A model generated the notes under the pieces. The model made no database searches, was not told where the DNA came from, and saw only the letters and a program-made list of their open reading frames with translations. From positions 42,856 through 106,855 of the IMG/VR virus record IMGVR_UViG_3300020595_000016: 64,000 bases of DNA, one strand, 5' to 3'. Shown one piece after another: positions 7,647-16,248 of this stretch. The position numbers and the translations under genes are program-made. The stretch's first letter is position 1; each line of letters begins with the position of its first letter. Source of the stretch: a virus.

Positions 7647-7713
7647 AGCTAACTTCCCTTACAACAGTGGCGTACTGGTTGCAACATCCATTTGGTGATC
7701 CATATATCGATAT

Positions 7714-8061
7714 TCATTTTGTAGGCACCTCAGAGGTTTGAGAGCCCTGCCGTTGGACATCCTTAGAACGATTGCGGAACCTATTAGCAAAATCAAGATA
7801 AGTTCTGATTTTTTCAGACTGTGTAAAATCTTTCTCGTTTGCGTTCTCGATCATGGTGAGTACTCCCTCAAGAAAAGGAACTAATTCGCTATAGTCATCA
7901 AGTTGTTGTATTTGGGTCATAAGCATAGCCTGCATTCTTTCGAGCGTTACGGTTACAGTTTGTGGTACCTTGTTTTCGGGCGGTGGTTCTGGCGCTTCTT
8001 TTAAAGCCGTAGCGATCTCTTCGTTCAATATTTTTCTAAGTTCGGATTTTGTTATAATCAT
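7714..8061 (-). CDS. Tagged small protein, candidate internal head protein
   Basis: A 115-residue protein. I choose the ATG at 8061, in an ATGA overlap with the upstream stop and preceded by AGAGGT, rather than an upstream in-frame codon. It then starts MIITKSELRKILNEE, a clear member of the MKITKQQLKQIIKEE tag group with L-N-E at residues 12-14. A proline-rich linker (EAPEPPPENK) follows, then a helical domain with LERMQAMLMTQIQQL and a charged C-terminus. The helical make-up and position between portal and protease would fit a prohead core or internal protein; the function is unknown. Confidence 0.6.
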   Translation of the reverse strand: MIITKSELRKILNEEIATALKEAPEPPPENKVPQTVTVTLERMQAMLMTQIQQLDDYSELVPFLEGVLTMIENANEKDFTQSEKIRTYLDFANRFRNRSKDVQRQGSQTSEVPTK

Positions 8062-8384
8062 AATTTGTTTACCTCTGTTTTTTGAAAATTTATTCCTTCG
8101 TCGCCGAAGATTATGTTTAATACGTACGATGTTCCCGACGACAGCCACCCAAGAAGGAAGAAATTTAACACGGAAACGTCAAAATTAAATAGTTCTGTAA
8201 ATGGAGAAAGTAACATCAAAAGCCAGCCAACATGAAAACCCATGCACATGGGGCAGTGAAAAACCTTGCCATATCCGCCTGCTGCTTCTTTTGAGGGTCG
8301 TAGCCTGTTTAGCATCGGCATGTCGCTATATACTAGTATTTGAGTGAGCCCGTAAGCGCATAATATAAAAGTTATTAAGTCCAT
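8058..8384 (-). CDS. Small membrane protein with CPMC motif
   Basis: A 108-residue protein, starting MDLITFILCAYGLTQ at 8384, eight bases after the upstream stop. A longer in-frame start would overlap the upstream gene by 92 bases and is unlikely. It has an N-terminal hydrophobic segment, a middle FHCPMCMGFHVGW followed directly by a second hydrophobic segment, and a third (VLNFFLLGWLSSG). The Cys-x-x-Cys next to a membrane helix recalls the DUF1360 type of small membrane proteins; I am not certain of that link. A membrane protein inside the head block is unexpected. It could act at the inner membrane during infection or have a redox or metal role. Confidence 0.6.
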   Translation of the reverse strand: MDLITFILCAYGLTQILVYSDMPMLNRLRPSKEAAGGYGKVFHCPMCMGFHVGWLLMLLSPFTELFNFDVSVLNFFLLGWLSSGTSYVLNIIFGDEGINFQKTEVNKL

Positions 8385-8391
8385 TTTTTGC

Positions 8392-8931
8392 CTATATCGT
8401 ATACATGTAGTTAGATGAGTAAGTGTCTCGGATGTACCCGGGCTGTATCGAACCTTTCTTGGTGCTCTGTGGTACTTCGCCAAGCTCTGTAGAATGTGTG
8501 TTGTCGGGGTTAGCTAACGCACTATCATCCATTGCCACAATAGCCTCAAGAGATTCAAAGTATGGTCGCTCTTCGTCAATAAATTTAGAGATATTTAGGA
8601 GAGCCATCTTTGAAGGTAGAGCAGCTTCGTCCGTAGACGTTTCTAGGGTTGCCTCGAAGGCTCCGAAAAAAGAACCCCCTTGAATACTTTCCGGCACAAC
8701 GATGCCTTTGTTTTTGAGTCTCTCAAAGAGTCTATTTTGCGCTCCATATACCAAGTCATTTAAGGTAATTTTTGGAAAAGCTATAACTTTATTTTTTTCT
8801 GGTGAGACAATAATGTCGATGTCCCCATGATCAAAGATCATGAAATCCCCACTTAAGCTCTTTCTGATGTCGAGTTCCAACACAACTTCTTGTGGCTTGG
8901 ATTTTGAACCAATACTAATCTTTATTGACAT
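8392..8931 (-). CDS. Head-block protein of unknown function
   Basis: A 179-residue protein starting MSIKISIGSKSKPQEVVLEL and overlapping the upstream gene by 17 bases. The first 80 residues look like a compact mixed fold with DFMIFDHGDIDIIV and KNKVIAFPKITLNDLVY. The C-terminal third is polar and probably flexible, ending in a tyrosine-rich YIRDTYSSNYMYTI. The tight packing between portal and protease genes suggests a role in prohead assembly (the T4 gp67/gp68 position), but I recognise no family motif. Confidence 0.55.
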   Translation of the reverse strand: MSIKISIGSKSKPQEVVLELDIRKSLSGDFMIFDHGDIDIIVSPEKNKVIAFPKITLNDLVYGAQNRLFERLKNKGIVVPESIQGGSFFGAFEATLETSTDEAALPSKMALLNISKFIDEERPYFESLEAIVAMDDSALANPDNTHSTELGEVPQSTKKGSIQPGYIRDTYSSNYMYTI

Positions 8932-9754
8932 CTTCGTTAAGCTCCTTCACAAGTTTTTGAGTTTTCATTATAGTAATAAGGGTACTGTCCTCTAATTGAC
9001 AAAGCTTGAATTCTTCTAACTTGTTTAGTATTCTTTCGGCTTTGTCAGTCATGTTGGCATCGATGGTTGGCGCTTTGTCGGTAATTGCTTTGGATATTTC
9101 AGTTTTAAGCCTGGTAATTTCTTCATTTAGAAACACTTTTAGTTCTAATGCATTATCAGAAAAGGATGAAATATAAAACCCTAACAATTCTTTCTGCTCA
9201 TTGAGCAGGGTGCTATCATATTTATCATTAAATTTATTCAAAAAGATCTTAAAGGTAGATTCGTCTATAGTCTTTTGATCTGGGTTGCCTGCATCAACTT
9301 GTTTTGCGCTCATTGAATCAATCAATTGAGCTTCAAGCATTACTTGTCTTTTCGGACTTAAGTGACCAGAAAAAATTTGATCTATCGTAGCTAAATTTTT
9401 ATAATTTGGAACAAAATTGTTGAAGACCTCTGTGTCCACTTCCTTGTTGATATCAGATATCATTTCACTTTGTTTCTTAAAAAGATGATCGGGTGTGATC
9501 ATCTTTCTTCTGAACTTTGATTCTGTAATAATCCTTGCGCAAGTTTCTGGGCTAAGGTTTTGGTTTTCGTATAACGACCGATAGCAATCTAAATCTTTTC
9601 TTAGAATAGAATCTCCGTTAAAATACTTTTTAATTAAATCTACTACTTTTGTATGCTTATCGGTTTCATTTTTTAATATAGCAACAGTAGCTTCTTTAAT
9701 TAATGCTTCATAAACAAACGCGGTGTTGCGTTTTTTATTGTGTTTAGTCTTCAT
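8915..9754 (-). CDS. Helical head-block protein, unknown function
   Basis: A 279-residue, almost wholly helical, highly charged protein starting MKTKHNKKRNTAFVYEALIKE. It has long Lys/Glu/Leu-rich stretches and no membrane segment or cysteine motif. It overlaps the portal stop by 11 bases and is probably translated by coupling. Its position directly after the portal is that of the T4 core genes 67/68, and helicity fits a scaffold-like protein, so a core or scaffold role is my guess. No enzyme motif is visible. An alternative is a portal-associated chaperone. Confidence 0.55.
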   Translation of the reverse strand: MKTKHNKKRNTAFVYEALIKEATVAILKNETDKHTKVVDLIKKYFNGDSILRKDLDCYRSLYENQNLSPETCARIITESKFRRKMITPDHLFKKQSEMISDINKEVDTEVFNNFVPNYKNLATIDQIFSGHLSPKRQVMLEAQLIDSMSAKQVDAGNPDQKTIDESTFKIFLNKFNDKYDSTLLNEQKELLGFYISSFSDNALELKVFLNEEITRLKTEISKAITDKAPTIDANMTDKAERILNKLEEFKLCQLEDSTLITIMKTQKLVKELNEDVNKD

Positions 9755-11768
9755 TTTTTTGCTCCGTTATTGTGCTTGTCTTGGTTTCCAGTTCCAAAAT
9801 TAAATCTCTGACTGAGTGGTTGACTTCAAAAAGTTTATCTTCTTCTGTGCGTTCCCTCAAATTATAAATAGAAGGAACTTCGTTATAATCACTTTCCGTA
9901 GTTATACCGTTAGCATAGCCGGTGGTTTTTACTAGCGACATTATGTCACTAAGACCCGGCACTGTTTTTCTCGGATCATGGGTTCCTGCAGCTCTACTGA
10001 GGGATACCTTCCGGCGGCCTTTGTTATTGTAATTAGAACCATCACGCTTTGGAAAATATTCTTTCCCTTTATCATTGGGAGTTCTTTGGGCCTTATTCTT
10101 ACGGCGAAAGTCTCTGTTTCCAGGAGGGACAGCGACCAGTGCGGAGTCACTGCCCGAATCAGCAGGCGCGCCGGCTGCGTCAGGCGCGGAGGCGCTATTA
10201 TCGGGAAGCGCTGTGTCTGCCTCACCGGGCGTAATTTCCATTGGACCTCCACCGCCGGCGGGAGGCATGTCGGAGCCTAAGCCCATGTCGGCGCCGCCTG
10301 GGCCCATCGCGGTAGCTTCTGCAACTGCCTGGAGTGATGCGTCATGTTTTCTGTCGTAATACATTTCTCGCTGGTTTCTTGCAAACTCTTCGGTTGACAT
10401 ACCAAAAACATGATCTGCGACCCAACGTCGTGAAAAGTATCCTTCCGTCGCTGAGCCAGCAATATCAAATTTCTGTTTCCAATGCTCAAGTTCTTGAAGC
10501 TCAGCAATCTTGGAAGGGTTATTGAGCGCCAAATTAAAACTCAGTAAATCATCGCCGCGGAATCCAAGAGTATACAAATGAATGATTCCGATCTTAGTTA
10601 ACTCAGAAACCAACACTCGCTGCAGTCTTTGGATGGTGCGTGCGAACCTAATATCTTTTTGTGCAAGTGTTGTCTTATCTTCTTCCCCACCTTCACCCAT
10701 TGTTAAATACGACTGGGGAATCTTGAGAGCGGAAAACAATTTATCTCGAAGATATTTGACATCATCAATTTGGGTAGTGTTAGTGCCGCCGGCAAGGTTT
10801 TGGATATCGGTCACAGAGCCCGGGCGTACGGGAATAAAGTAATCTTCCTCGATGCTCATTGGATTATAGCGTAAGTCAACTCGACCGGTATCTTTGTTAA
10901 TAACTGAATGTCGCTTAAGTTGGGTTACAATTTTTTCCATATATTGTTCAACATCTTGGGGTGGTATGGCGCCAACATCGATTTTGAAAACGCGCCTCTC
11001 AGAAGACCGCACAACTCGATAAGCCATCATTGCATCTTCAGCCAACGTAAGTTGGCGCCAAATGCGGCGGGCAGGCTCTAAAATCGAAGTTCCATATGGC
11101 GCATATTTGTCATGCCCTAATATTCTAAAGTGTGCTATCTGCCAATTTTCAAAAGTCATGGCAGCAGAATTCCACTGATATTGTACATAATTTGGGTTGG
11201 TGGAATCTTGGCCTTCTAAACGCTCAATTTCTGGTGGAGGAAGTGCTATTACAGATTTGACACCAAACTTTTCGTCAATGTCGAGGTAAAGGAAAAAGTC
11301 CCCATACTTGCACATAGTTCGCGCCCAGCCAAATAAGTTATACTGTAAGTTTAAAATGTTGTCAAACAGTATATCTAGCACGGCTCGTATCTCTTCGTTT
11401 GCGCATTTAATCTTCAACATCGGACTAAGGCTTGAGAAGGTTGTCATCTCGTCTGCATAGATGTCCATGGCCGAAGCTATTTCCGGCATGTACTCCATTT
11501 GATCGAAATCGACATATCTTTCGTTTCTACGTTGACTTTGGATTGCATTTGTTGCAATTGTGTCTAATGGATTATAAAGGGTCTTTTTAAATTGCTGGCC
11601 CGAGGCGGACTTGAATCTAGCAGAAAATTTATCGAGGTGTTGTCTTCTAATTTTCCGACCGGTCTGCGAGCGGTAATTAATGATGGGGCCAGAGAACAAC
11701 CTAGTTAATCTTTTGAATAACTCTGATTGTCTGTTGGCTGGGTTGTTTTTGTTACTGGTAGGTGGCAT
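9744..11768 (-). CDS. 20: Portal vertex protein, T4 gp20-like
   Basis: A 674-residue portal. The N-terminal 60 residues are basic. DQMEYMPEIASAMDIYADEMTT (about 90-111) is the usual gp20-type block where the acidic and aromatic residues are conserved. RVVRSSERRVFKIDVG and KTTLAQKDIRFARTIQRLQ also match the family. The last third (about 480-600) is low in complexity, rich in Gly, Pro, Ala and Ser, and longer than I expect for T4 gp20 (about 524 residues). A conserved-looking short end follows. The portal forms the dodecameric ring at one capsid vertex, where DNA enters with the terminase next door. Confidence is high from sequence plus context. Confidence 0.9.
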   Translation of the reverse strand: MPPTSNKNNPANRQSELFKRLTRLFSGPIINYRSQTGRKIRRQHLDKFSARFKSASGQQFKKTLYNPLDTIATNAIQSQRRNERYVDFDQMEYMPEIASAMDIYADEMTTFSSLSPMLKIKCANEEIRAVLDILFDNILNLQYNLFGWARTMCKYGDFFLYLDIDEKFGVKSVIALPPPEIERLEGQDSTNPNYVQYQWNSAAMTFENWQIAHFRILGHDKYAPYGTSILEPARRIWRQLTLAEDAMMAYRVVRSSERRVFKIDVGAIPPQDVEQYMEKIVTQLKRHSVINKDTGRVDLRYNPMSIEEDYFIPVRPGSVTDIQNLAGGTNTTQIDDVKYLRDKLFSALKIPQSYLTMGEGGEEDKTTLAQKDIRFARTIQRLQRVLVSELTKIGIIHLYTLGFRGDDLLSFNLALNNPSKIAELQELEHWKQKFDIAGSATEGYFSRRWVADHVFGMSTEEFARNQREMYYDRKHDASLQAVAEATAMGPGGADMGLGSDMPPAGGGGPMEITPGEADTALPDNSASAPDAAGAPADSGSDSALVAVPPGNRDFRRKNKAQRTPNDKGKEYFPKRDGSNYNNKGRRKVSLSRAAGTHDPRKTVPGLSDIMSLVKTTGYANGITTESDYNEVPSIYNLRERTEEDKLFEVNHSVRDLILELETKTSTITEQKNED

Positions 11769-11782
11769 CTTCTTCTCTCTTA

Positions 11783-13366
11783 TTATTTAATAATCCACTT
11801 GTATTGGTCATACATATTCTTAGCTTCCGATATTTTATCAAATATATTATCTTTTTTGTAGCCCTCTTGACCTTTAATTTGTGTATTAAAGGAAGTTTTA
11901 GAGGTAACAATTGAATTTGCATATGCCATTTTATAATTTAACTCACGGGCGCTGTTTTGTATTGCGGTATCTCTCACCCAACAAGCGATTGCTAGCGCCA
12001 TGATGAGATCATCATGGTAGCCTTTCATAGCCTGTGGTTTTCCGTTTTTCCAAATAAAGGTCTTCATCTCGTTAGTTAAACGAGAAGAATATATGGTAAT
12101 TAGTTTATTTCTGATAAACTCTTCCAACTTGGCAACTATTAATGGGCGCGTCTTCATAGATGTAGTGAATCCTGGAACCGAATTTGAAAGATATTCTGCT
12201 TGATGTTGCTCTACAAATTCATGAGAAGTTTTTATGGAGTAATACAAATTAGGATATGCCAACTCTATTAGTTTATTTAAGACCGAATACCCAATATTGT
12301 TGTTTTCTACGACTAACAACGCGTTGCCAAACTCGTGGCCGGCTTGATTAAGTATTGTCGCATACATATCCAGGGCTGGCTTGCCCTGATATTCGGCCAC
12401 CGCTTCTAAGGTTTCTAATTTTATAACATGAAATGTGGAGTAATCAGCACCATCGCCGCGGGCAACATCGGCAACTAACAAATAATTGCATGTCGGGTCA
12501 TACTCTTCCCAGATCCAGAAATTTCTATCGAATCCGGTTCGATACTTGGGCTCTTTTACACCAGAAAATAACCACTCCAGACACTCGGGATCTACAACAG
12601 TCTCACCAGAAGTATTGAAATTGCACTGTAACTCTTGAGCAATTTGCCGTTTCGACATATTTCTGGTTTCTTTCTTGTACCACTCTTCATCTCTATCTGG
12701 GTGCACATCCCAAGGTAACGTAGTTAAATTAAAATTATTCGCGGATGCATCGGCGTCGGTGCACGTCTTGTGAAACCAGTTACCTACCCCATTTGGAGTT
12801 GAAAGGGCAATGCAGCGGCCACCGGTAGATAGCGTAGGATACAGGCCGGTCCACAGTTCTTCTAGACCATCAATGTGGGCGGCCTCATCAAGCACCAACA
12901 ACGACAGAGCCTCAGAACGGCCGGCATCGCCAGAGGTGGAAGTGGCTTTTATCGAAGATCCATTCGACAGCTCAAAAGAAGTCCGGTTGTCGACACTAAT
13001 GGTCGCAATCTTAAGCCAGTCAGGAAGGTTTCTCATGATGTTCTTGACTTTTTTAACTAAGTTTCCTGCTGTTGCAAACTTTGTGGCCATAACTAAGATG
13101 GCTTTATCCCGATGGAATAACATCATCCAAACAACATACCCGGCCGTAATCGTTGAAATCCCTAGCTGCCTTGCCTTAAGGATAACATTGAACCGGTAAT
13201 CATTGAAGTCTTTCAATAGGTCATCTTGAAACTCATATGTGTCGAAAAGAATTAACCCGTGCATCGGGTGGGATATACGGGCGTATGTCTTCAAAAAATA
13301 AGATGGGTCTTTACCGCATTTTAATATTTCTTTGACCTTTTGTTTTTTGTCTAGTTGAAAGCTCAT
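11783..13366 (-). CDS. 17: Terminase large subunit, T4 gp17-like
   Basis: A 527-residue packaging motor. The ATPase half has Walker A KARQLGIST (64-72), Walker B LLVLDEA (156-162) and the coupling motif ALSTPNG (187-193). The nuclease half has LLVADVARGDGADYS with Asp300, LLVVENNNIG with Glu354, and a last acidic pair in GYHDDLIMALAIA near residue 455. That completes the RNase-H-like metal site that cuts concatemers. It overlaps the upstream 182-residue tagged gene by four bases. In T4, gene 16 (small terminase) sits at this upstream place, but that gene here looks different. All catalytic residues appear intact. Confidence 0.95.
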   Translation of the reverse strand: MSFQLDKKQKVKEILKCGKDPSYFLKTYARISHPMHGLILFDTYEFQDDLLKDFNDYRFNVILKARQLGISTITAGYVVWMMLFHRDKAILVMATKFATAGNLVKKVKNIMRNLPDWLKIATISVDNRTSFELSNGSSIKATSTSGDAGRSEALSLLVLDEAAHIDGLEELWTGLYPTLSTGGRCIALSTPNGVGNWFHKTCTDADASANNFNLTTLPWDVHPDRDEEWYKKETRNMSKRQIAQELQCNFNTSGETVVDPECLEWLFSGVKEPKYRTGFDRNFWIWEEYDPTCNYLLVADVARGDGADYSTFHVIKLETLEAVAEYQGKPALDMYATILNQAGHEFGNALLVVENNNIGYSVLNKLIELAYPNLYYSIKTSHEFVEQHQAEYLSNSVPGFTTSMKTRPLIVAKLEEFIRNKLITIYSSRLTNEMKTFIWKNGKPQAMKGYHDDLIMALAIACWVRDTAIQNSARELNYKMAYANSIVTSKTSFNTQIKGQEGYKKDNIFDKISEAKNMYDQYKWIIK

Positions 13367-13911
13367 ACATTTTTAAGGTTATCTTCCTCTTTGATCACTT
13401 CGCGAATAAGGGCCATCAGGTCACCAAGTTCAAGTACCTCTCTGATACCGGCAATTCTACCTTGTCGTTGACGGAGTTCAAATTCTTCGCCGCCATATTC
13501 CGTAGAAGGTTTTGCGTCGGGCTCTTGTTGCTGCATTTCAATCCCAGGCAACATTTCAAACACATCCTGGAATAACCCCTGGACGTCCTCCGGTGACATA
13601 CCTTTTATTAGGGAGAATATCTGATCTTCTAGATGTGCGCCCGGGCGATCTTGGAAGCCGGAATATTCACTTTCTGGGGCATCGTCTGCTGGGATATCCA
13701 TAGGCATTGTATCTTCGTGGGGGAGACCTTTTCCTTTTGGTCGGGGTACTTCTGGTGGAGGCGGAATTGGCCTACTACCTTTACGATTACTTTTGATATT
13801 CTTCATCATCTGATCAAATTTTTCGGGAGAAAGGGCCTCTGTCTCGATACCCTCTTCTAACATAAACTCTTCTAAGACAATGCGTCTCAATTCTTGCTTA
13901 GAAATTTTCAT
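13363..13911 (-). CDS. Tagged acidic protein before the terminase
   Basis: A 182-residue protein starting MKISKQELRRIVLEEFMLEEG, a member of the MKITK-type tag group; candidate protease sites are L-E-E at 13-15 and 19-21. A proline-rich, probably disordered stretch (PIPPPPEVPRPKGKG) follows, then a helical domain with LEDQIFSLIKGMSPEDVQGLF and a C-terminal helix. It lies where T4 has the small terminase gene but shows no helix-turn-helix that I can see. It is either an internal or core protein carrying the tag or an unusual small-terminase equivalent. I favour the first because of the tag. Confidence 0.55.
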   Translation of the reverse strand: MKISKQELRRIVLEEFMLEEGIETEALSPEKFDQMMKNIKSNRKGSRPIPPPPEVPRPKGKGLPHEDTMPMDIPADDAPESEYSGFQDRPGAHLEDQIFSLIKGMSPEDVQGLFQDVFEMLPGIEMQQQEPDAKPSTEYGGEEFELRQRQGRIAGIREVLELGDLMALIREVIKEEDNLKNV

Positions 13912-13913
13912 TA

Positions 13914-14459
13914 TTATTGATCGCCGTTCTTAGTTCGCGTATCGTTGTCGGGGCGCTTACCCTTCCAGTCGCCAAGTTCAAGAAACTTTTTGTATCCATC
14001 TTGCAAAGAATCAGAGGAATATTGAGGAACTGTTGTTTCGGTACTCACATCCTCAATGATATAAGTGCGAACGGCTGTCACCCAAGTTCTTACTCGGCTG
14101 GTGGCTTCCACACGAATATCGGTCTCACCTTCCTGCTTCAGTGAGACACCATTTTTAGTAATCTTTTTATATTCTTTCTTTAAAAAAGAGGCTACATCGT
14201 TTAACGTACTGTCAATATTATCTTCAAAGCCGCCCCTGTAGACTTCTTTTAATTTGGTCTCCGAATGATATGCCAGAATCATTTTGTTTCCGAAAAACCT
14301 GACATTAAATCCATCTATTACCCGGCGATCAATAAGGGGATTTCCATCCTCCCGGTTCAAGCCGGCTAACACAGACTCACCTTCTTCGTTTAAAGCTCCG
14401 TCATAAGCATTTGCTGCTGCTTGCGAGAGACCTTGAATAATTTCATATACTGTAGCCAT
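13914..14459 (-). CDS. Conserved-looking head-block protein, unknown
   Basis: A 181-residue protein. I use the ATG at 14459 (MATVYEIIQGLSQAAANAYDG), just after the upstream stop; longer frames would overlap the zinc-ribbon gene by about 95 bases. Alternating strands and helices (RVIDGFNVRFFGNKMILAYHS) suggest a compact fold. FLKKEYKKITKNGVSL and RVRTWVTAVRTYIIEDV follow, with a polar tail. It stands between the lysis-like set and the packaging genes. It could be a neck or tail-completion protein, but there is no motif I can name. Confidence 0.55.
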   Translation of the reverse strand: MATVYEIIQGLSQAAANAYDGALNEEGESVLAGLNREDGNPLIDRRVIDGFNVRFFGNKMILAYHSETKLKEVYRGGFEDNIDSTLNDVASFLKKEYKKITKNGVSLKQEGETDIRVEATSRVRTWVTAVRTYIIEDVSTETTVPQYSSDSLQDGYKKFLELGDWKGKRPDNDTRTKNGDQ

Positions 14460-14463
14460 TTTT

Positions 14464-14856
14464 TTATTTATCCTTTTTAATTTCGGGGCGCCAACCGGTT
14501 GACCATCTTTTTTCTCTGTCTTCAACATATTTGTAGTAACAATAACTGCAACATTCAAATTTTACAAGACACACATCATCCAGTGATTTCTTAGGAAGAT
14601 TTCCGCAGACAGGACAATTTGCTAAAGATTCTCTACTAAGTAGTTTTTTTGACACTTTAACGCCATCAATGTCTATTTTTTCTTCCCAAGCATCGGACTT
14701 GCGACTTTTACTATAAAACACACCTAGCTGTTCTAAATACATTTTCTCTTTTTCCTCTGACCAATTTGTGTGAGGATTTTGAATTGCTTCATCTCCATAC
14801 TTTTCGCTGATGGCTTTTTCTATAGCTGCTATTTTATTTAAATTTTTGTTGGTCAT
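14464..14856 (-). CDS. Zinc-ribbon protein
   Basis: A 130-residue protein with an N-terminal helical part and a Cys-rich part. NCPVCGNLP (about residues 80-88) and FECCSYCYYKYVEDREKRW (about 100-118) give two Cys-x-x-Cys pairs for one zinc ion. Small zinc-ribbon proteins of this make-up are frequent in T4-like marine phages and uncharacterised as far as I know. It overlaps the upstream gene by four bases. It may bind nucleic acid or another protein. No enzyme residues are visible. Confidence 0.65.
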   Translation of the reverse strand: MTNKNLNKIAAIEKAISEKYGDEAIQNPHTNWSEEKEKMYLEQLGVFYSKSRKSDAWEEKIDIDGVKVSKKLLSRESLANCPVCGNLPKKSLDDVCLVKFECCSYCYYKYVEDREKRWSTGWRPEIKKDK

Positions 14857-15269
14857 TGTAGAGTCTTATAAGCGCCATACGAGGCGGCAGTGCCAATGAG
14901 GATTCCACCAGCAAAATACAACCATTTGTGGCGGGGGGAGGTTTTTTTTAAGGCGCTAGATAAAAGATTAATTTCTTTATCCTTCTGCATTATAAACAAA
15001 TCATACTCATCTGTTAAGGATTTATGTTCTATTTTTAAGTTTTTCAACTTAAAGTCATATTCTTCTCTTTGGATCTTTAATTGATAATCAGTTTTTATAT
15101 CGCATGAATACTTGTATATATCATAATCTGCCAGCATTTTAGCCATGGCCTTTTCGTCGAACAAAACTCCTGCGAATGGTGCTGGCGCCTTATATTCCAA
15201 GATGGTAAACTTGGCCGGCTCAACTGCATTCGCTGAAAGACTAAGCACTAAAAGCAGTTTAAGGAGCAT
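14853..15269 (-). CDS. Exported coiled-coil protein, possible spanin partner
   Basis: A 138-residue protein from the ATG at 15269; a TTG four codons upstream is less likely. MLLKLLLVLSLSANA is a signal peptide with an Ala-x-Ala cleavage site. The body is a charged helical stretch (about 40-110). The C-terminus has a membrane segment (WLYFAGGILIGTAASYG). It overlaps the upstream gene by 11 bases, an Rz/Rz1-like arrangement. There is no lipobox cysteine, so it is not a classical outer-membrane spanin. With a signal peptide and a C-terminal anchor, the coiled coil would lie in the periplasm. A lysis role is inferred from position. Confidence 0.5.
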   Translation of the reverse strand: MLLKLLLVLSLSANAVEPAKFTILEYKAPAPFAGVLFDEKAMAKMLADYDIYKYSCDIKTDYQLKIQREEYDFKLKNLKIEHKSLTDEYDLFIMQKDKEINLLSSALKKTSPRHKWLYFAGGILIGTAASYGAYKTLQ

Positions 15270-15642
15270 ATTGAATACCAAATCGGCTTTCTATGTCTTT
15301 AATTAGCTGCTCTCTATCTTGATTGAATTTATTTCTATATTCGCCCTTTTTATCCTCTCTCAATTGTTGAATCATTTCAAGGGCATTCTCATAATCTTCT
15401 TCGATTGCTGCTATTGACTCCATGTGTTCTTCCATTAGTTTTTGTTTTTCACGAATTTCTTGCTTATGTATTTCTTTCAAGCCTTCAATTTGTGCTTCAT
15501 GGGATTCTAGTTGGGTCTCATAGGCATCTTGCATCAGCCTATAATCGCGTGTATTCTTGAGGGCTATAACAGCCAAAAGCAACACTATTAGTATTGCCTT
15601 CCAATTCTTCAGAGTAAATTCTAGTATCTTTTGTTTAATCAT
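15259..15642 (-). CDS. Inner-membrane spanin-like coiled-coil protein
   Basis: A 127-residue protein with one N-terminal membrane segment (WKAILIVLLLAVIAL, about 14-28) followed by about 95 residues of charged coiled coil (heptad-like Glu/Lys/Leu from 35 to 120). This is the architecture of an inner-membrane spanin (Rz), which links the inner membrane to an outer-membrane partner in the last step of lysis. The neighbours fit: a holin-like gene overlaps its start and an exported coiled-coil gene overlaps its end. Rz proteins share little sequence, so this call rests on layout. Confidence 0.55.
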   Translation of the reverse strand: MIKQKILEFTLKNWKAILIVLLLAVIALKNTRDYRLMQDAYETQLESHEAQIEGLKEIHKQEIREKQKLMEEHMESIAAIEEDYENALEMIQQLREDKKGEYRNKFNQDREQLIKDIESRFGIQYAP

Positions 15643-15835
15643 TGTACCCTTTTAAACGAGCCAACCCATCAATAACAGTTTGGCCCCCAATATATATAGC
15701 GGAGATTAACACCCAGTCTTCGCTAGTAACATGCCCCGTAAAGGTTAGGCCGGTCGCTGTAAGCCACACCATCAGCTTGCGGGAAGTAAGTTTTGCCAAC
15801 CATGTATCCACGAAAGCTTTTGTTGCAGCTGCCAT
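15635..15835 (-). CDS. Holin-like small membrane protein
   Basis: A 66-residue protein, starting at the ATG at 15835 in a TGATG overlap with the upstream stop. A GTG one codon earlier is the alternative. Two hydrophobic segments, KLMVWLTATGLTFTG and WVLISAIYIGGQTVIDG, flank a short polar turn. The combination with a C-terminal basic end (LARLKGYND) is typical of small phage holins, which open the inner membrane at the end of infection. No endolysin gene is adjacent in this window; it may lie elsewhere. Confidence 0.6.
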   Translation of the reverse strand: MAAATKAFVDTWLAKLTSRKLMVWLTATGLTFTGHVTSEDWVLISAIYIGGQTVIDGLARLKGYND

Positions 15836-16248
15836 CACTTACCTCTCTTGGCTTTTGATATCTCCACTGCTGCGAGTTGGGCTTGAGCGCCTTTCTTTGT
15901 CTTTGGCTTTTTTGATAATGGTCTACCGCTCTTAGTGGTCGCCTTATATCCACCTTCAACTTCCTTGATCTTTTCTTCAAGGGATTCTTCGGAATTTTGA
16001 TAGTGATCTCTTAATGCTTGGTGGAGCGCCTGGATGACGCCGCCATTGAGGTGCGAGTAGCTTGGTGGGTCTTTGGTTGCATCATCGGCAGCCTCTTGTA
16101 ACATAACAGCTAATTTTCTTTTAACCCCCTCAACAGTCATAATGCCATAGCCCGGGATCTGAATTTCAGGACTGCGGGCTTCGCCGCGCGTGTAATCCTT
16201 TAACTCTTCCTTAATAATCTGCTTAAGTTGTTGTTTTGTAATCTTCAT
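15835..16248 (-). CDS. Tagged small protein, candidate internal head protein
   Basis: A 137-residue protein starting MKITKQQLKQIIKEELKDY. The first 15 residues equal those of the next two upstream genes; after that the proteins are unrelated. I-K-E lies at residues 12-14. The body has a helical part (GVKRKLAVMLQEAADDA) and a lysine-rich end resembling a DNA-binding tail (KSGRPLSKKPKTKKG). I choose the ATG at 16248, inside a conserved junction sequence, because a longer frame would translate the junction and overlap the upstream gene. The function is unknown. A basic tail would suit a protein packed with DNA. Confidence 0.6.
   Translation of the reverse strand: MKITKQQLKQIIKEELKDYTRGEARSPEIQIPGYGIMTVEGVKRKLAVMLQEAADDATKDPPSYSHLNGGVIQALHQALRDHYQNSEESLEEKIKEVEGGYKATTKSGRPLSKKPKTKKGAQAQLAAVEISKAKRGK

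Noticed and set aside
8385-8483. N-terminal extension of the CPMC membrane protein
   Set aside because: It would overlap the upstream gene by 92 bases. The ATG at 8384 follows the stop directly and starts the hydrophobic segment.
12810-13199. 129-codon plus-strand open frame opposite the terminase
   Set aside because: The minus strand encodes the complete terminase with catalytic motifs across this stretch.
15270-15281. TTG start for the exported coiled-coil protein
   Set aside because: The ATG at 15269 gives a better signal peptide start and a shorter overlap.
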